64,000 nt of DNA from Armillaria gallica (lineage: Eukaryota > Basidiomycota > Agaricomycetes > Agaricales > Physalacriaceae). This document shows, piece after piece, positions 1 to 12,091 of this stretch. The notes below the pieces were generated by a model. It was not told the origin of the DNA. It did not search any database and worked only from the letters and a program-made list of their open reading frames with translations. The position numbers and the translations under genes are program-made. The stretch covers positions 310,001 to 374,000 of the forward strand of contig JBANDB010000014.1 of NCBI GenBank assembly GCA_037576215.1, in the 5' to 3' direction. The number at the start of each line of letters is the position of its first letter. The stretch's first letter is position 1.

Positions 1-918
1 GGAAAACACAGCGCGCGTGTCATATATATACGTGATATCCCCATTGTGGGTAATAAATAAATGAGTTGCAGAATGCCACATTTGAAGGGTCAACTACCGG
101 GTTCACAATGACATTGACGCGCGAAAGTGTGGGTAAAGCCGACGACGAGAGTGTGAGAGAAGTTAGTCATCTTTGTAACCTTTGCAAAGACGAGATGGGT
201 AAAAATAAAGTCTACCATTGATCTGGAACTGGACTGGGACCCTCCTGACCGATGCAATGGTGCTGAATTTAGGACCGGGGTCGGGTCATTTAGAGAGAAA
301 ATCATGTAGCCTTATAGACATCCACGAGCCTAATCCAGAGAATTCGGGCTCCTATGAGATAAAGAGATATATATGTGAGCAAGAGATTAAATATTCGTTG
401 CGGCGTAAGTATCCGAGGGAGAAGAATCCGTCAGATCCGGGGGGTAGTCAGTGGGTGTTCCACAAGGGGGCTCCATACTTACCATGCAATGTTATGGTGG
501 GAAGCAAAGGAGCACGGGCTGCCTTGAGAACTGCCAAATTTAGTCCCGGCACACGGCGGCATTTGACGCAACGTGGCTCAGCACTGTCTACCACTAACCA
601 CCATCGTACCCTTCTTGTCTTTGAACAGCTCCTTGGAAGGATCCCCAGGGAGCTGTTGTTCGTGAATCATATACTACCATTGCTGGAATGACTGCCGACT
701 TCAATTCAGCGACAAGAATCCCAGCACTGGTTACCTACTGCCAACGAGGTGGGATTATTCATATAATTCTAGCTTGACTCGTTGTGACTTTTCTTCCATT
801 CTATCAGTTGCCGGGAAACACGCTGAGTGTCAGCCAGCACCCATAGTTATTCCCGATTGCTTCTTGACATATATTTCCTATATCAGCCATCCCCACACTC
901 GGCCAAGAACTTAGTCTC
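1..918. other. No recognisable gene
   Basis: No protein family or RNA gene was recognised here. A 157-codon open frame at 218-691 on the plus strand has no family signature and no splice-supported neighbours. The far right (about 780-918) should hold the promoter and first exon of the Elongin-A gene that follows, but its start codon could not be fixed. Confidence 0.5.
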
Positions 919-1969
919 CGTTATGATCTAGTCAAACCCATCCTCCAGCAGTGCGAGCCACACGACCTTCTGCGGCTTGAACGAGGCTCAACGGTGAGTC
1001 GCATGCAGCGCAATAACGGACCTTTTTCATTTCTTTCCAGAGGCTCCAGCACAATACCCAAGGCAAGTGTTTCTCAGCGCTTCTTTGCCTGCCGACTAAA
1101 TTGGTGTATGATCCAGAATTATGGAAGAATCTCTCTATCAAAAAGTACAGTATTCAACTCCAGGGCTATCTCTCAGGGGATGCACCAGAACCAGAGTCCT
1201 GGAGAGATCATTACTTTGTGCGTTCTCCGATGATAGCCACATGCTGCCCGGGTTTTCTGATTCTTTGATTAAGGTTCTCCAGAAAGCCGAAGCGAAGCAT
1301 CTAGAAGAAGTGGGATCACGCTTACGTTCCCAGCGACTCGAGCATGAACAACAAAAGAAGGAGCGCGAGGTCAAGATAACAGACCGAATTCCCCCACAGA
1401 AGCGCCTGAAACCATGTAAGTCGATCGTGACGTTTACATCACGTACCCATTCTCATGCCTCGTCGTTCCTAGGGTCAGGGCCAAGTCAACCCAAGACATT
1501 GATGCAGAAGACCTACTCCTCCGCCTCCAAACTGCACAAGACCGTGTACAATGCCAGGTTCACAGTCAAGGGAAAACCTATTTCGAAACCCCCTAGCGTG
1601 CCTCTACTGCCAACGCCTTCTCCTAGCTATGCAAGTCGAGTGACGGTCACCACTGTGAAGCACCGACAGCCTCCCTCCTCTTCGCCGCCAAGCAGTATGG
1701 GTCCGAACTCCCGGTCGTCTACATCATTATCAACATCTTCCAGCGAACCCGCGACATATGTTCCACCTCTTTCTCCTTGTAAACTCTCACCTGACGATTG
1801 TCGGTCGTCTTCATTCCCTTCAGGAAAGAAACCTGAGATTGTCCAAAGATCTGCACTGCTCAATCAGACATTGCCGTCACCTGGGCCACGACCGAAGAAG
1901 AAACCCACAAGCTCCTTGTTCATGCCCAAGGATCGAGCTTATTCGCAACGTCCAACGATCTCCAGATAG
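919..1969 (+). CDS. ELA1: Elongin-A (RNA polymerase II elongation factor SIII subunit A)
   Basis: Elongin A is the transcriptionally active subunit of the SIII elongation factor and, with Elongin C and a cullin, part of a ubiquitin ligase acting on stalled Pol II in the nucleus. Spliced exons read 919-993, 1041-1062, 1117-1217, 1274-1415 and 1473-1969. The N-terminus carries the BC-box region (YDLVKPILQQC then HDLLRLERGS). Next come TQELWKNL, the conserved PESWRDHYFVLQKAEAKHLE block and a basic KITDRIPPQKR stretch. The tail is proline/serine-rich and ends with LFMPKDRAYSQ. Exon 2 has only 22 nt and is followed by a GC-AG intron (GCAAGT at 1063). The last intron (1416-1472) is 57 nt with no stop, so the unspliced frame looks continuous. 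The start codon and probably one 5' exon are unresolved. The family call rests on recognised motifs and the continuity of all four splices. Confidence 0.82.
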
Positions 1970-2960
1970 TTATCTTTAATTTGGCATTTTCTTTCGCCTG
2001 TGCATTCTCTTGTACACCTTTCCCTAATGGCTCCGCATCACTCGACCAGTATTTTCCTATCTTACAACATGTAACACTATACGCATAGAAGTCTCCCGAC
2101 TACGCTCAGGCCGTAGCGGTATGTATATCCTGCCGGAACATACGTGTACCACTACGCATTTCATTTTTCTAATCTGATTCCGCGTCCGCGTCAGCCCTCG
2201 CTCCCGATAATCAAAAATACCACTAATTTTTCCCGTCCCACCTTGTACCTGTCAGACGTCCACTGTCTGTCTCCGATCCTCATTAAATATACCAGTCCCG
2301 GTTAATGAAAAGCGACGGGTGGTCATCTGGTATGGAACGGTGCCAGTGATAACGCACTTGTATGGACTGCCCCTGCCCGCAGGAAATGAACGTTGCCTGA
2401 AAAAATATATTGCTCAGGTCAACTGGACCGATACCGACGGTGGAATGCTCCTTCCTAGTTCTCACCCTGGTACGCCAAGGTCTACTTTCAGATGCTCAGC
2501 GGTTTCTGCGACGGGGTACTGACCGGTAGTTGGTACCTATTAATCGGTGTCTATGTACGTGTCAATGACATATAAATGCTATTGGTTTAATGTAAGTATT
2601 GGACTTCCACATCTGAGAAGCGGTGTAGCTATGTATGAATATGTATGCAGAGAGTAATACTTACTGTGACAATTGTGATATGAAAACGGAAATAGAAACC
2701 TTTGCTTATAGAAGTGTCGAGAACCGAGAGTTATAAAACAGATGTGTGCAGGGAAACAGGGATGGTTCAGATGCAATGTGGGGGATGGAAAGAGAAAAAC
2801 CAAGTAAGAGCAAATACAGAGAACAATAAAAGAGCGTTGGTATTAGTGATAGGTATGTAAAGCGGAAAACTTGGGTGGGATGGCCACCAAAAAGGATGGA
2901 ATGAACGTATGATTGTGAGTTCTAGAGAGAGGCCTCAGATGCACGAACTTGGTCAATGAA
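1970..2960. other. Convergent intergenic region
   Basis: This is the space between the 3' ends of Elongin-A (plus) and the WD40 gene (minus). It should contain both 3' UTRs and terminators. It is AT-rich with scattered ATG and TGTA motifs. No gene or repeat was recognised. Confidence 0.5.
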
Positions 2961-5900
2961 TCACAGCAGCGTCACACTCGAGCCGGATTCCATGCCGTCT
3001 CCATCCCAGCGCTGTCGGGTCTTCCCCTTCCCCTTCTCAGCATATGAGCCCAGAACCGGACTCATTGGCGGGGAGTCAACACCCAGCGCCTCCCATATCC
3101 GAATCGTATGATCATCCGAACAAGAGGCAAACATACGCTCGTTCCGAGGGTTCCATGCCACGGAGTTCACACTCCCCTCGCCATGCCCAGGAAGAACCTC
3201 GAGTAATGCCCCCGTATCACGATGCCACACGTATACATTGCCGTCTAAATAGGTTAGGTGAGAGTCAAACACTAAAAATGGGGAGCAAGGAAAACCACCG
3301 CGGACCTTCACTCCCACTGACAACAAAGTTTCCGTCCATCCCGCCGAAACAACTCCGGATAACATGTCGGCCTTGTCGCTGACCAGTGAATTTGCGTGCT
3401 ACACGCCCAAGGTTCAGATCCCAGAGTCGGATTTCCTACAATAGGCAACAGGAGATCGATCAGAACCCGGTTCATTGGTATGAAACTTACAAGAAAAACT
3501 CACATCTGGCGCATGATTAATCAACGCATACTGCGAGTTTTGGGATACCTTGACACTTGTGACTTCGCCTTCAAGTCGCACGGATCTAAAAAGGAATAGA
3601 TCGAGTTAAAATTTGTTCTCACAAGAAGGGGCGAAGGAGGAATTTGAGATAAACGCCACAGCGCGATCGCGAAAAAGGAGGGGAGGAAGAAGAGCTGACG
3701 TACGATTCTACCTGCTTCGTTGCGTAGTCGTATGTTATGAGCCAGTTATCCGAAACCTGCCCCGGTCCATGGGCAGGATTCCCACCATTGCCGGTCGGGT
3801 TTGTCGAAGCAAACTCCCCGGACCGACGACTACTTCCCCTAGAGCTTCCGGAAGGCGTATTGGAAATGTAATCCATTCCGACCGTCACTATTCGCGTGAA
3901 GTCAGGCGTGATGGCAAGGCTTGTTATCCGGATGGCAGTTGTGCCCCAGGAATCCCGCTCTTTTCCATCTGCGTCCTGTACATTGGAGAGTTAGTCGACG
4001 TGAAGAAGAACGTGGCCTTGAATTCGACTGACCCAGTGTATGATTCTTCGATCCAGAGCAGCGGAAAGGAATCCCGAGCCATCCGGCAGCCACGCTAAGG
4101 ATGTTACAGTTTCTGAATGCTTGTCGAGCACTCTCAAGCACACCCCGGTCTATCTTAAAAGTCAACACCAAGCCTGCGAGTCTGGAAGGAAAGAAGAGCG
4201 ACCTTGGCGTTCCACACTTTGATGATATTCTCAGCACTGGTCAGGAGGATGGTATCGTCTATGGACCACGCCAGACATCCCACAGGGTACGGGTGCTCGC
4301 GCAAGACCTGGTGCGTATCCCATTGTCGTATTGATGGCTCTGTTTCGGGCTTCAAAAAAGTCTTTAGACCCCACGATATTAAATGGATGGAAACGTTGCT
4401 TACACCGATCTTCCAAATAATGGCCGATTTGTCTTTGCTGGCACTCGCAAGGTACGCGCCATCGTGACTCCATTCGATATGCCATACTTCATCACTGTGC
4501 ACGTCGAGAATGGTCGTGGTGACTCTCGGAAAGCCTGACTTGTCGCACTGGTGATCACTGTACAAGGAAAAGTCTGCGGTGTTTGTGGGGAGATTATGAT
4601 ACACGCATCGCTGGCGTTGGTATAATCGTGATTGTTGGAGAAGGGTGGCAAGCCGACGTTGGGGAATCATGACGGAAGAGGGGATATATCCTGTACGAAG
4701 AAGCGTTAAGATTTCGGCGGCCGGACGCGTTGTTTCTGAAACGCTTACGGTGTAGGTTGTCTAATAGATGCATCCGGGAGGCGCCAGAAGCACCATCCCA
4801 ACCAGCTCGTTGTCGAAGATCTTCAGGTTCCGAGCACATTATCAGGCTATATAAAATGTTTAATTGTGGCGCACGACAAGTTGTGAAAGGGTCACCTTGA
4901 TAATGTGTGAAGCTGATCAGGTTCGACGTGCAAAGGTGCGAGTTCATTGCGCAGAACATGTAAAGCATCCGTCGTCTTCTCTGCCTCGAGGAGTTCCAGG
5001 TACTTTTGCTGATTGATCAAAAATTTTGCGTCCTAGAGCGATATGAGGACAAAACACGTCGAGAGAACAGACAGCGACGCACCATAAGCCCATCTGCGTC
5101 GGTGACGCCTAACCGTGTCAAAGCCGCCTCTGCCTTGTCCCATACCCCGTCCAAGATACACTGCCTGAAATGCGTCACATCTGATGCCTCCATTGAGAAC
5201 CCTGATTCTGCTTCGAGCGTGTCCGCCGACTGACTGTAATGGCAATGTCGGTGTTGCAGAACAGTAATAAAGAGTAAGACGGACGTACGTGTACCCCACA
5301 TCCCGCAGACTCTGTATCACCAGCCTCACGTACTCCTCCCGATCGAGAGTCATATCGTCATATACATGGTGCCTGGTAAATTCACCCTGGCCACCGCCTT
5401 CCCGTGCTTGGCTACCCCGTTCGATACAGCGCTTGACAGACCATTGCTAGTGCCGTTCGACTGCACCTGGCCGTTATGACTACTGCCGTTGGTGGCGACA
5501 ATAGCCGTGATGGTATGGCCATTGGTCGGTGACTGCGTCGGTCCATCAAGCCCTAGTGACGAAGGTCCAGCGTGCATGGCGGAGATAGTAAAGTCAGGAG
5601 AGATGGAGAGTTGAGAATCGATATCAGAATCGGGCTGCCTCATGTTAGCTGGGGTAGCAGAAGCGATGTCGCCTGTTCTTTGTCTCTTGCGGGCTCGGTG
5701 GTTGTCGTCGTCTGAAAGAAAGAACAAAGAACGTCAGATATTCATGAATAAGGACTAGCATTGTACTAAAGGGAAAGTACCAGTTGTTGTGGAGAGCTCA
5801 GGTAATTGGGAGCCGGTGCTGCCTTGCTCTCGCTCAGATCTAGAACGAGTCGCTGGAATTAGACTGCTGGGTGAGACAGCAGCGACAACGGAGGAGTTGA

Positions 5901-6141
5901 GCGGTGTCGAAGAGAAGGAAATTGGGGAACCCGACGTTGCAGCAGGGACAGGACGGGAAGCAAGAGATATCGACGATGGTGAGGAATGGGGAAGCGAGTC
6001 CCGCGGAGGGAGTCTGTTGGTAATTGAATCAATGGTGGCCGACGATGAGTACGGACAGTTCTCGGTTTCTGCAGCGCTGGCGCCGCCGTCGTCGATAGTG
6101 GCGGTGGATATTTGCTTGTATCCACTGTCCTTGTAGTGGTT
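2961..6141 (-). CDS. GID7: WDR26/Gid7-like WD40 protein with LisH-CTLH
   Basis: Gid7/WDR26 is a scaffold subunit of the GID/CTLH ubiquitin ligase, which in yeast targets gluconeogenic enzymes. Reading down the minus strand there is first a Ser/Thr-rich exon (6141-5781), an intron 5712-5780, and a polar basic segment (DDDNHRARKRQRTGD). A LisH motif (LDREEYVRLVIQSLRDVGY) follows near 5350-5290, then a CTLH segment (FRQCILDGVWDKAEAALTRL) near 5190-5120. WD40 blades follow in small exons: HTDEVWHIEWSHDGAYLASA near 4490, then DNTILLTS-like, then FVVSGSEDGNVYVWHRDTG and RMFASCSDDHTIRIW near 3300-3080. The junction FVVSGSE/DGNVYVW spans intron 3245-3305. The stop is at 2961. The first exon has no ATG in frame and begins behind an acceptor at 6142-6143, so a 5' exon is missing from this call. 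Several internal exon limits are approximate. Confidence 0.82.
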
Positions 6142-8482
6142 CTAAGCCAATTCTGTCTGATATTCCATTGCCGCGTTTCGACAATCGCGTGCGTCTTCAC
6201 ACGAGGTATTCTCGTTTTTTTGTCTCTCAACGGCGACGAATCCTTCTGATATATTCACACTGCTCTTTATTGTATCTACGCTCGACGACAGACGATGGAT
6301 AGCCCTAGTACATAATAAATACAATAAAACACCGTTACTCCTTATCAGGCACGAGCCTGCGACACGCTCAGGGAGGAAACCAGTATCCTACACTTGCTCC
6401 TTGTTCCAGACTAGTCTTGCACGAACAGTGGCACCAGAGTCTGTCGGACTTGTGGAGTCGTACGCTATATCCAACCGGGAAGCCTAAAAACGAGTCGACC
6501 ATCTGCTATTTCAGCAAAGAAACCCAGATAACGGAATACACAGTGAGAGCAAACGGGAACAGCACTCAAAAAGCTCGCCAAAAAGATTCGGTCGCGACAA
6601 TGATGACTGGTCAAGAGGAAAGAGGTGGACGGCCCAATCGGGAAGCCATCAAGTCAGCTCGGATGAAATCGGCGCACTGCATATCTGAACCAATCCGATC
6701 CTTTCCTGAACCCGACACTCAAGGCGTTATCTGGGCTGCAAGCAGTCTTCACCCGCTTAGCGAGCTATCGTTTGGCGGTATACCTTCTTGCTGCAAAGAC
6801 ATTCCAGGAAAGCCTCGCCTCCAAAGGTCGACGTTGCTACGCGCGACTGTCGATATATTCTTGTTGCCTCAGAGTCAGACACTATCTCACCTGGAAATAG
6901 AGAAAATATAAACAAAAAAGCCACGAGAATCGGATGTCTTAAATACTTCTCGTCTCGTCCAGTCCCAGTCTAGGGTCGACGTCACCCCGGCTAATGCGTG
7001 ACAAGTCTCTCCGTAGATTCCAGGTCTCAACCACCATACTAGTACCCTAGCGGTCCTACTAGTCTACCGAGCACGCCGTGCTGCACGGAAAATACCATCC
7101 GGAAATAAAATCGCTCGTTTAACACGATTATTTATCCGCCCTACTACTAAATTCGCATTCACCGCGACTGCGCCGGGAATATCCCATTAAGCGCATCACC
7201 GTTCACCGTCGTAGTACGCGCGCGGAAAAGTATTTTCCTGCCCTGCGACGTCATCCCCAGACAGGAACAATAATTCAGAATTCAAATAAATAACCGCGCC
7301 GGGCATAATATATGGGCCTGATCCACAAACTTCCCGCGACAGCCGTATCCAGCCTGGTCCAGTTCCAGTATCCATGAGGTCCTCGGTGAAATTACCCATA
7401 GAGGAATATTATTATTATTACTTGTGCACCGCTCTCGTTCAAGTATAACTTGCACGTTTGAACGACGCTCGCCCCGCCACACTTACGGACCGATCGACCG
7501 ATGATAGCATCATTACGCACACGTGCACGTGTGCAAGTCACGCGCCACCCCCGCAGAGGGCGTCGGTCGGAGAGACCCCTGAACGTCAATTGGCTACCTG
7601 GAGGATTCGCTCTTATGTCTAACGCCTCTGAATCTCCTGAAAATCTCTCCAACGAACATTTCCGCCATACTCGCGCCATGAATCACACACCTGACAACAC
7701 TTTTCAGGGGCGATCGCTCGGCGCGGGCTATTGCAAAATATCGCAATGCCGAGCTCGTCGTTCTGGCGCTCAATAATGTAATATTTCCGTGGTCCGGCTG
7801 ATAAACAGTATATCTGATTTCTCAATGTCCGTCCCAACAGGTGAATGCAGATGATGACAACAATGCTTTTTTTTTCAACGTATGTATGTAGATAGCAGCA
7901 GTACTTAAGATGACAACAGCGGAATTTGATTGTGATTGTAGCTCCGTTCAATTTGCATGAGAATAAAAGAAGTGATGAATGCGTGCGTTAGAGTGTAAAG
8001 AGTGGTGTGTATGGAAACGTGCGAAGGTCAGAAAAAAATGTGGTAATAATAGCATTGGTGGACTGCAAACGACAAGGTATATTTGCTTGAGATGGGTAAT
8101 AGTGGCGACAAAAGTGCTGAATGATGGTGAAACCGGGAGTTGCTCGAATAGCCCAAAAATGAAGACTTGGAGAGAGAGAGTATGCCTGAGAATAGAATAT
8201 GATGAGGCGATGGTGAATGATGGTTGAAATGCTGAAGGGGATGATGCGAAATCTTCATTCTACACAGGCAAGCGCAGATGAGGCTGCGTCCCGGTTGTCT
8301 TTTCGTGATGATGCGTTGATAATATGTTCAGTAGTCGCTGATACAAATCGTGTGGTGTCTTGTCTTTGATGCGGTGCTTTTGAGATGGAGTTTGAGCTGG
8401 AAGGAGTATGGGCGATAATACAGCGATGGGCGCAAAGCGAAGCAAGGTACAAGTGAGGGCATGCTAGCAAGATCAGGCCTCA
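6142..8482. other. Intergenic, no recognisable gene
   Basis: About 2.3 kb between the divergently and convergently placed minus-strand genes. Open frames at 6417-6911, 7501-7776 and 7392-7679 lack family motifs and plausible splice partners. A short perfect hairpin (CAGGC-ACGA-GCCTG) lies at about 6348-6361. The right part (7800-8300) is AT-rich and probably carries the 3' UTR of the Ecl1-like gene. Confidence 0.45.
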
Positions 8483-9851
8483 TTATGACCGGAACCTTCC
8501 ACCCGTCCTGTGTCCTCGCTCTCGGTCGATGAGCCCACTACGCCCGTAACCAAGTCCCGGTGCGTCTTCGGACCTGCCGACACCATCCAACTCCTCAACC
8601 CTGGCCCGTCCTCGTGCATGGGGCCTGGCAGTGTTGTCCCTGTAGTGATCACGGCCTTCGAACACAAACATCGGTGCCGTCATTTTCGGCGGGGAGAGCT
8701 GTTCCTCCTTACAGCAGCTCGACCTCGCCGCGGGTCTGGTACTGAAGAGCAATCAAGAACGGATTCCTTGTTACCACGGCTATCCAACCGCGGTCGAGGA
8801 AGAAAACGCGTCTCCCTTGGCGGCGAACGTGCAAGGGAAGGATCATCCCGCGAATCGCTAGTTGAACGAGAACTGCAACTGAAAGAGTCATCTGATCGGG
8901 AACTACTCTGGGATGTACCCAGGTCCCTACGACGGCCGCGAGGAGAGACGAAAGGGGGAAGTCCTAAGGACACTTTTGGTGTAGGAGGTGAAGGCTTGAC
9001 CACGGTCTGGCCTGAAGAATTCGAGATGGTGGGCGAGGCCCGTTTTGATGATGCTTGGCAAATAGGAAAGGAATTTTGTGTACCGGTGACTGGGAAGAAT
9101 GAGTAGTACGCTGGGAGGCTGCTGCGATTGCGAGACCTTCTGGTCTTAGTTATGGTAGAATGGTCCTGCTCGCGAGCGAACTGGTTGTGCTGCCGCTCTG
9201 GGGCCGACTGGGGAATGATCTGCTCAATGTAGTCCTCAACTTCTCGGGACGGGAAGCCGGAATCATCCTCGTCGAGTACGGTGTGGGGATGAGAAGTGGC
9301 GTTTCGAAGACCTTCACGTGGCCGGAGAATGAACCCGACGAGGATGTGCGGCTGTGAAGACGCGGAACAGTGGAGCGAGTGTTGGTACCAGAAGGTCGTC
9401 GTGCATAGGAAAGCGGTCTGGGCACGAGGCCGTGTGATGTAGAGGACTTGGACGTGGATTCGTAGATAGACTCTCCGGCGCTGTCGGGGTCGCTTCCAGT
9501 TCCAAGTATAGGGTCGTCGTCGTCGTCGTCAGTGACCACTGACCACGCAGTCGATGACGCTGAGGATGAAGATACTGAATGGCGATCTTGCTGGAAGTTT
9601 CTAAGCGCTGTGCCTAGCATTGACGGAATAAGGGCCGGAACGTCGCCTCCAACGGCATATCCCAATGAAGGCGACGAGTAGGCGCTGCTGGCAGACGAGA
9701 TAGACGGCGACGCCGAGTCCAGTGTTTGGCATTCATCACTGCAGTAGGCCCTCCTGAAAGACATGAGCGACACGGTGAGGTAAGGACGGCGACAAGCATA
9801 CCCATCATCCAGGAGATGCTTTCCGCATGTTAGGCAGCATTCTTCAAACAT
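8483..9851 (-). CDS. Ecl1-like life-span regulatory factor (zinc-binding)
   Basis: Fission yeast Ecl1-family proteins are small zinc-binding factors that extend chronological life span; basidiomycete members are longer and Ser-rich. The ATG at 9851 begins MFEECCLTCGKHLLDDG. Removing a 48-nt intron (9754-9801) gives LLDDGRAYCSDECQ, restoring the CxxC...CxxxC core. The intron is in frame and stop-free, so retention would add 16 residues inside the zinc core. After a Ser/Asp-rich region the frame changes near 9310. A 50-nt GTGAAG...GACGAG intron would join SGH to DDSGFPSREVEDYIEQIIP, leading to RRSRNRSSLPAYYSFF. At 8691-8694 the frame ends just after NSSP. One extra C in the CCCC run would continue into PPKMTAPMFVFEGR and RARVEELDGVGRSEDAPG, ending at 8483. 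This looks like a base missing in the assembly or a real frameshift. Confidence 0.75.
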
Positions 9852-12091
9852 AGTAAAGTGAAAGGGATGGTCGCAAATGCGAACTGCGACGAGGAGAAAG
9901 GCGACAGGGTGGGAAATTCAGAAGGGAGGTGACGGTTATATACCGAAAGAAAAGACAAAAAGTCGAGTCAAGCAGCGCGATGTGACTTCCTTTTTGAGAA
10001 TTAATTCTGGTCGCGTCACAGGTGTCACGAATCCAAAACGAGCGAATCGCCGGCGAGACCCTTCGAGATCTGGTGAGCAGATCGGCCATTGTTCTTGCAA
10101 GCGAGCCACGCGAACCGTGCATGCCAACATCAATCAACTGCACCGGTTACGCAAGAAATGCGCGAGCCATTTGCGTGCATTCCACCGAAATTCCACTTTC
10201 CGCCTATTCACGTTCGTATTTCTCTTTTCCAACCAGAGTCGAACGTGCCAGTAGTCAGCCCCTTGGCTACCACGTTTATCTTTGACTGGCAGGGTGTGTG
10301 ACCATAAATCTGATTTTCAAAGCGTTCTTCTATCACTCTTGATGCCTTTGTCCTTTATTTCCACGTATTCGTACCGCATTCCCACCATTTATCGCGTTTG
10401 TGTTCTTTGAATCTCATCACGCTCCCTTTGCAAACGCCGGAGAGCCCTCCTTTTTCCCCTCGTTATGACTTGCCTTTCTCGGCTATCCTCCATTTCAAAG
10501 AAAAACGTCACCGCATACGGATATGGCGTCTCGATTCAGGGATAGCATCACTTTGCCGCGATGTTGCCATAGAACCCATAATAAGTACAGTTTATCCGCT
10601 CGTTAAAGTGAACAAGAAATTTTTATTGAGATGTCGACGAAATAAATCATCATTGATATTGATATCGCCAATCCTCGGACTGCTGGGACCTTCGGAGATG
10701 GGCCACCCGAAGACACGGCGCCACCAATAAATGTCAATGGCGCGAGTATGCCGACTTTTAGTAACCTTGAAGGTACCCCGGAAACGGCATAATGTCGAGA
10801 CTGCTGTAGATCATCAACGACCGCCCCAGTTCACCTGACGGCGTCTGCCCCGGACGAGACATCAAAGTACTGACTCTGGACAGCAGCGGCACTGCGCATC
10901 CTGTAGTCATCACCCCAAATCATTTCAATTCCCATCCGAGGCCCCCCGCCCCACTTGAGAGTCTAAATATTTTCTCACCGGGCTACTACTATTTCGGACG
11001 TGCGACTTTCAGGGTAGTCTAGGCTTCCGGCCCACGGACCACCTCTCCATTTTCCAAGTGCACATGACGCTGCGTACAGTGGGCCACCTTTCCCGCTGCT
11101 CACTCAACTCTCATATGTTTTTGATTCCAACATTCACAAGATCTGAATCATTCGCCATCATCATTGCCTCCTCAACCGAGCCAAACTGCGTCGGGCGAGC
11201 CGAGAACAATGGCTGGTAGGTTCCCTTGAAGCGCCCAATACGTCGCGATACGACTTTATCTCATCAACGATCTATTCTAATTCACCGAAGGTCCCCTCCT
11301 TCCAGTCAAATTCCAGCTAGACGCCGAACACGCCATTGTTAGTCGCGTTATTAACAATCACACATGCGTCATGTCGTCTTCGTTTGGACCAACAAAAGCC
11401 TACATCCGTATCACGCGGCGTGCTCTAGCACTGCTGAGATCAATCCCATCGCCCTGCCCTCTCAACCAGATCCACCTACTCGAATACCTTGTACTGCCCC
11501 GAGATGACCACGCACCACGTCTTCTAATAGTAGGACCGCAGCACTAAAACCACCTTCTGAACTAATAGAAGACCTTCCCTAAATGATACGATTAACAGCA
11601 CACAACCTGCCCAGTGAGGAGTACTGAGTACCGCTCCTCTATACCGGACATTCATATCTTTCCCGCGACCACGGAGGTCGTCCATGGATTTAAGTGACGT
11701 CTTCCAATATCAATATACAATCTATACCCCACAGAATGTGTCGATAGTGTTTAAAATCGCCATACCTCGTCACCGTAAACCCTATATTGATGACGACGAC
11801 GTAAAGAATCCGTATAATTATGATCGTAAATGACGACTTGTGTCCGAGTCACAGGCGGTTGACAAGGGGTGTAGTATATATGTAGAGAAATCCGGTAGAC
11901 ATCCGAGCGTGGCCGGAGTTGCGTTTTAGGTTCATCACGTTAATGTTATGGCTCGCCGAAGCCTATTACACCTGCACATGGGAACCGGACGCCTGACGCC
12001 CGCTTCTTCAGGCTTCCTACTAGACATTTGGCAGGCGGTCATGATGCAGAATGTACAGCTTCAGAAACGGATGCAGGTGGTACGCTGCCGT
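9852..12091. other. Intergenic region holding one tentative small gene
   Basis: The left end (9852-10140) should be the promoter of the Ecl1-like gene. The rest has a CT-rich stretch near 10320-10450 and no family hit. A two-exon reading at 11209-11547 is listed separately. The right end lies 3' of VPS54. Confidence 0.45.
11209..11547 (+). CDS. Tentative two-exon small protein, unknown
   Basis: An ATG at 11209 gives M-A followed by a GTAGGT donor at 11216. A CCTTCCAG acceptor at 11305 leads into a frame open to a TAA at 11545, giving 82 residues that start MAVKFQLDAEH. A CT-rich, TATA-poor region precedes it. The support is only a clean donor, a pyrimidine-rich acceptor and an open exon. There is no recognised domain and the C-terminal half is not obviously protein-like. 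It could easily be chance. Confidence 0.2.

Noticed and set aside
218..691. 157-codon frame at the left edge
   Set aside because: No domain, no partner exons, and composition unlike the neighbouring genes.
6348..6361. Possible tRNA or structured RNA at a 5-bp hairpin
   Set aside because: No acceptor stem, D arm or consistent T loop could be built around it.
6417..6911. 164-codon plus-strand frame
   Set aside because: No recognisable motif, no splice partners, and low-complexity composition.
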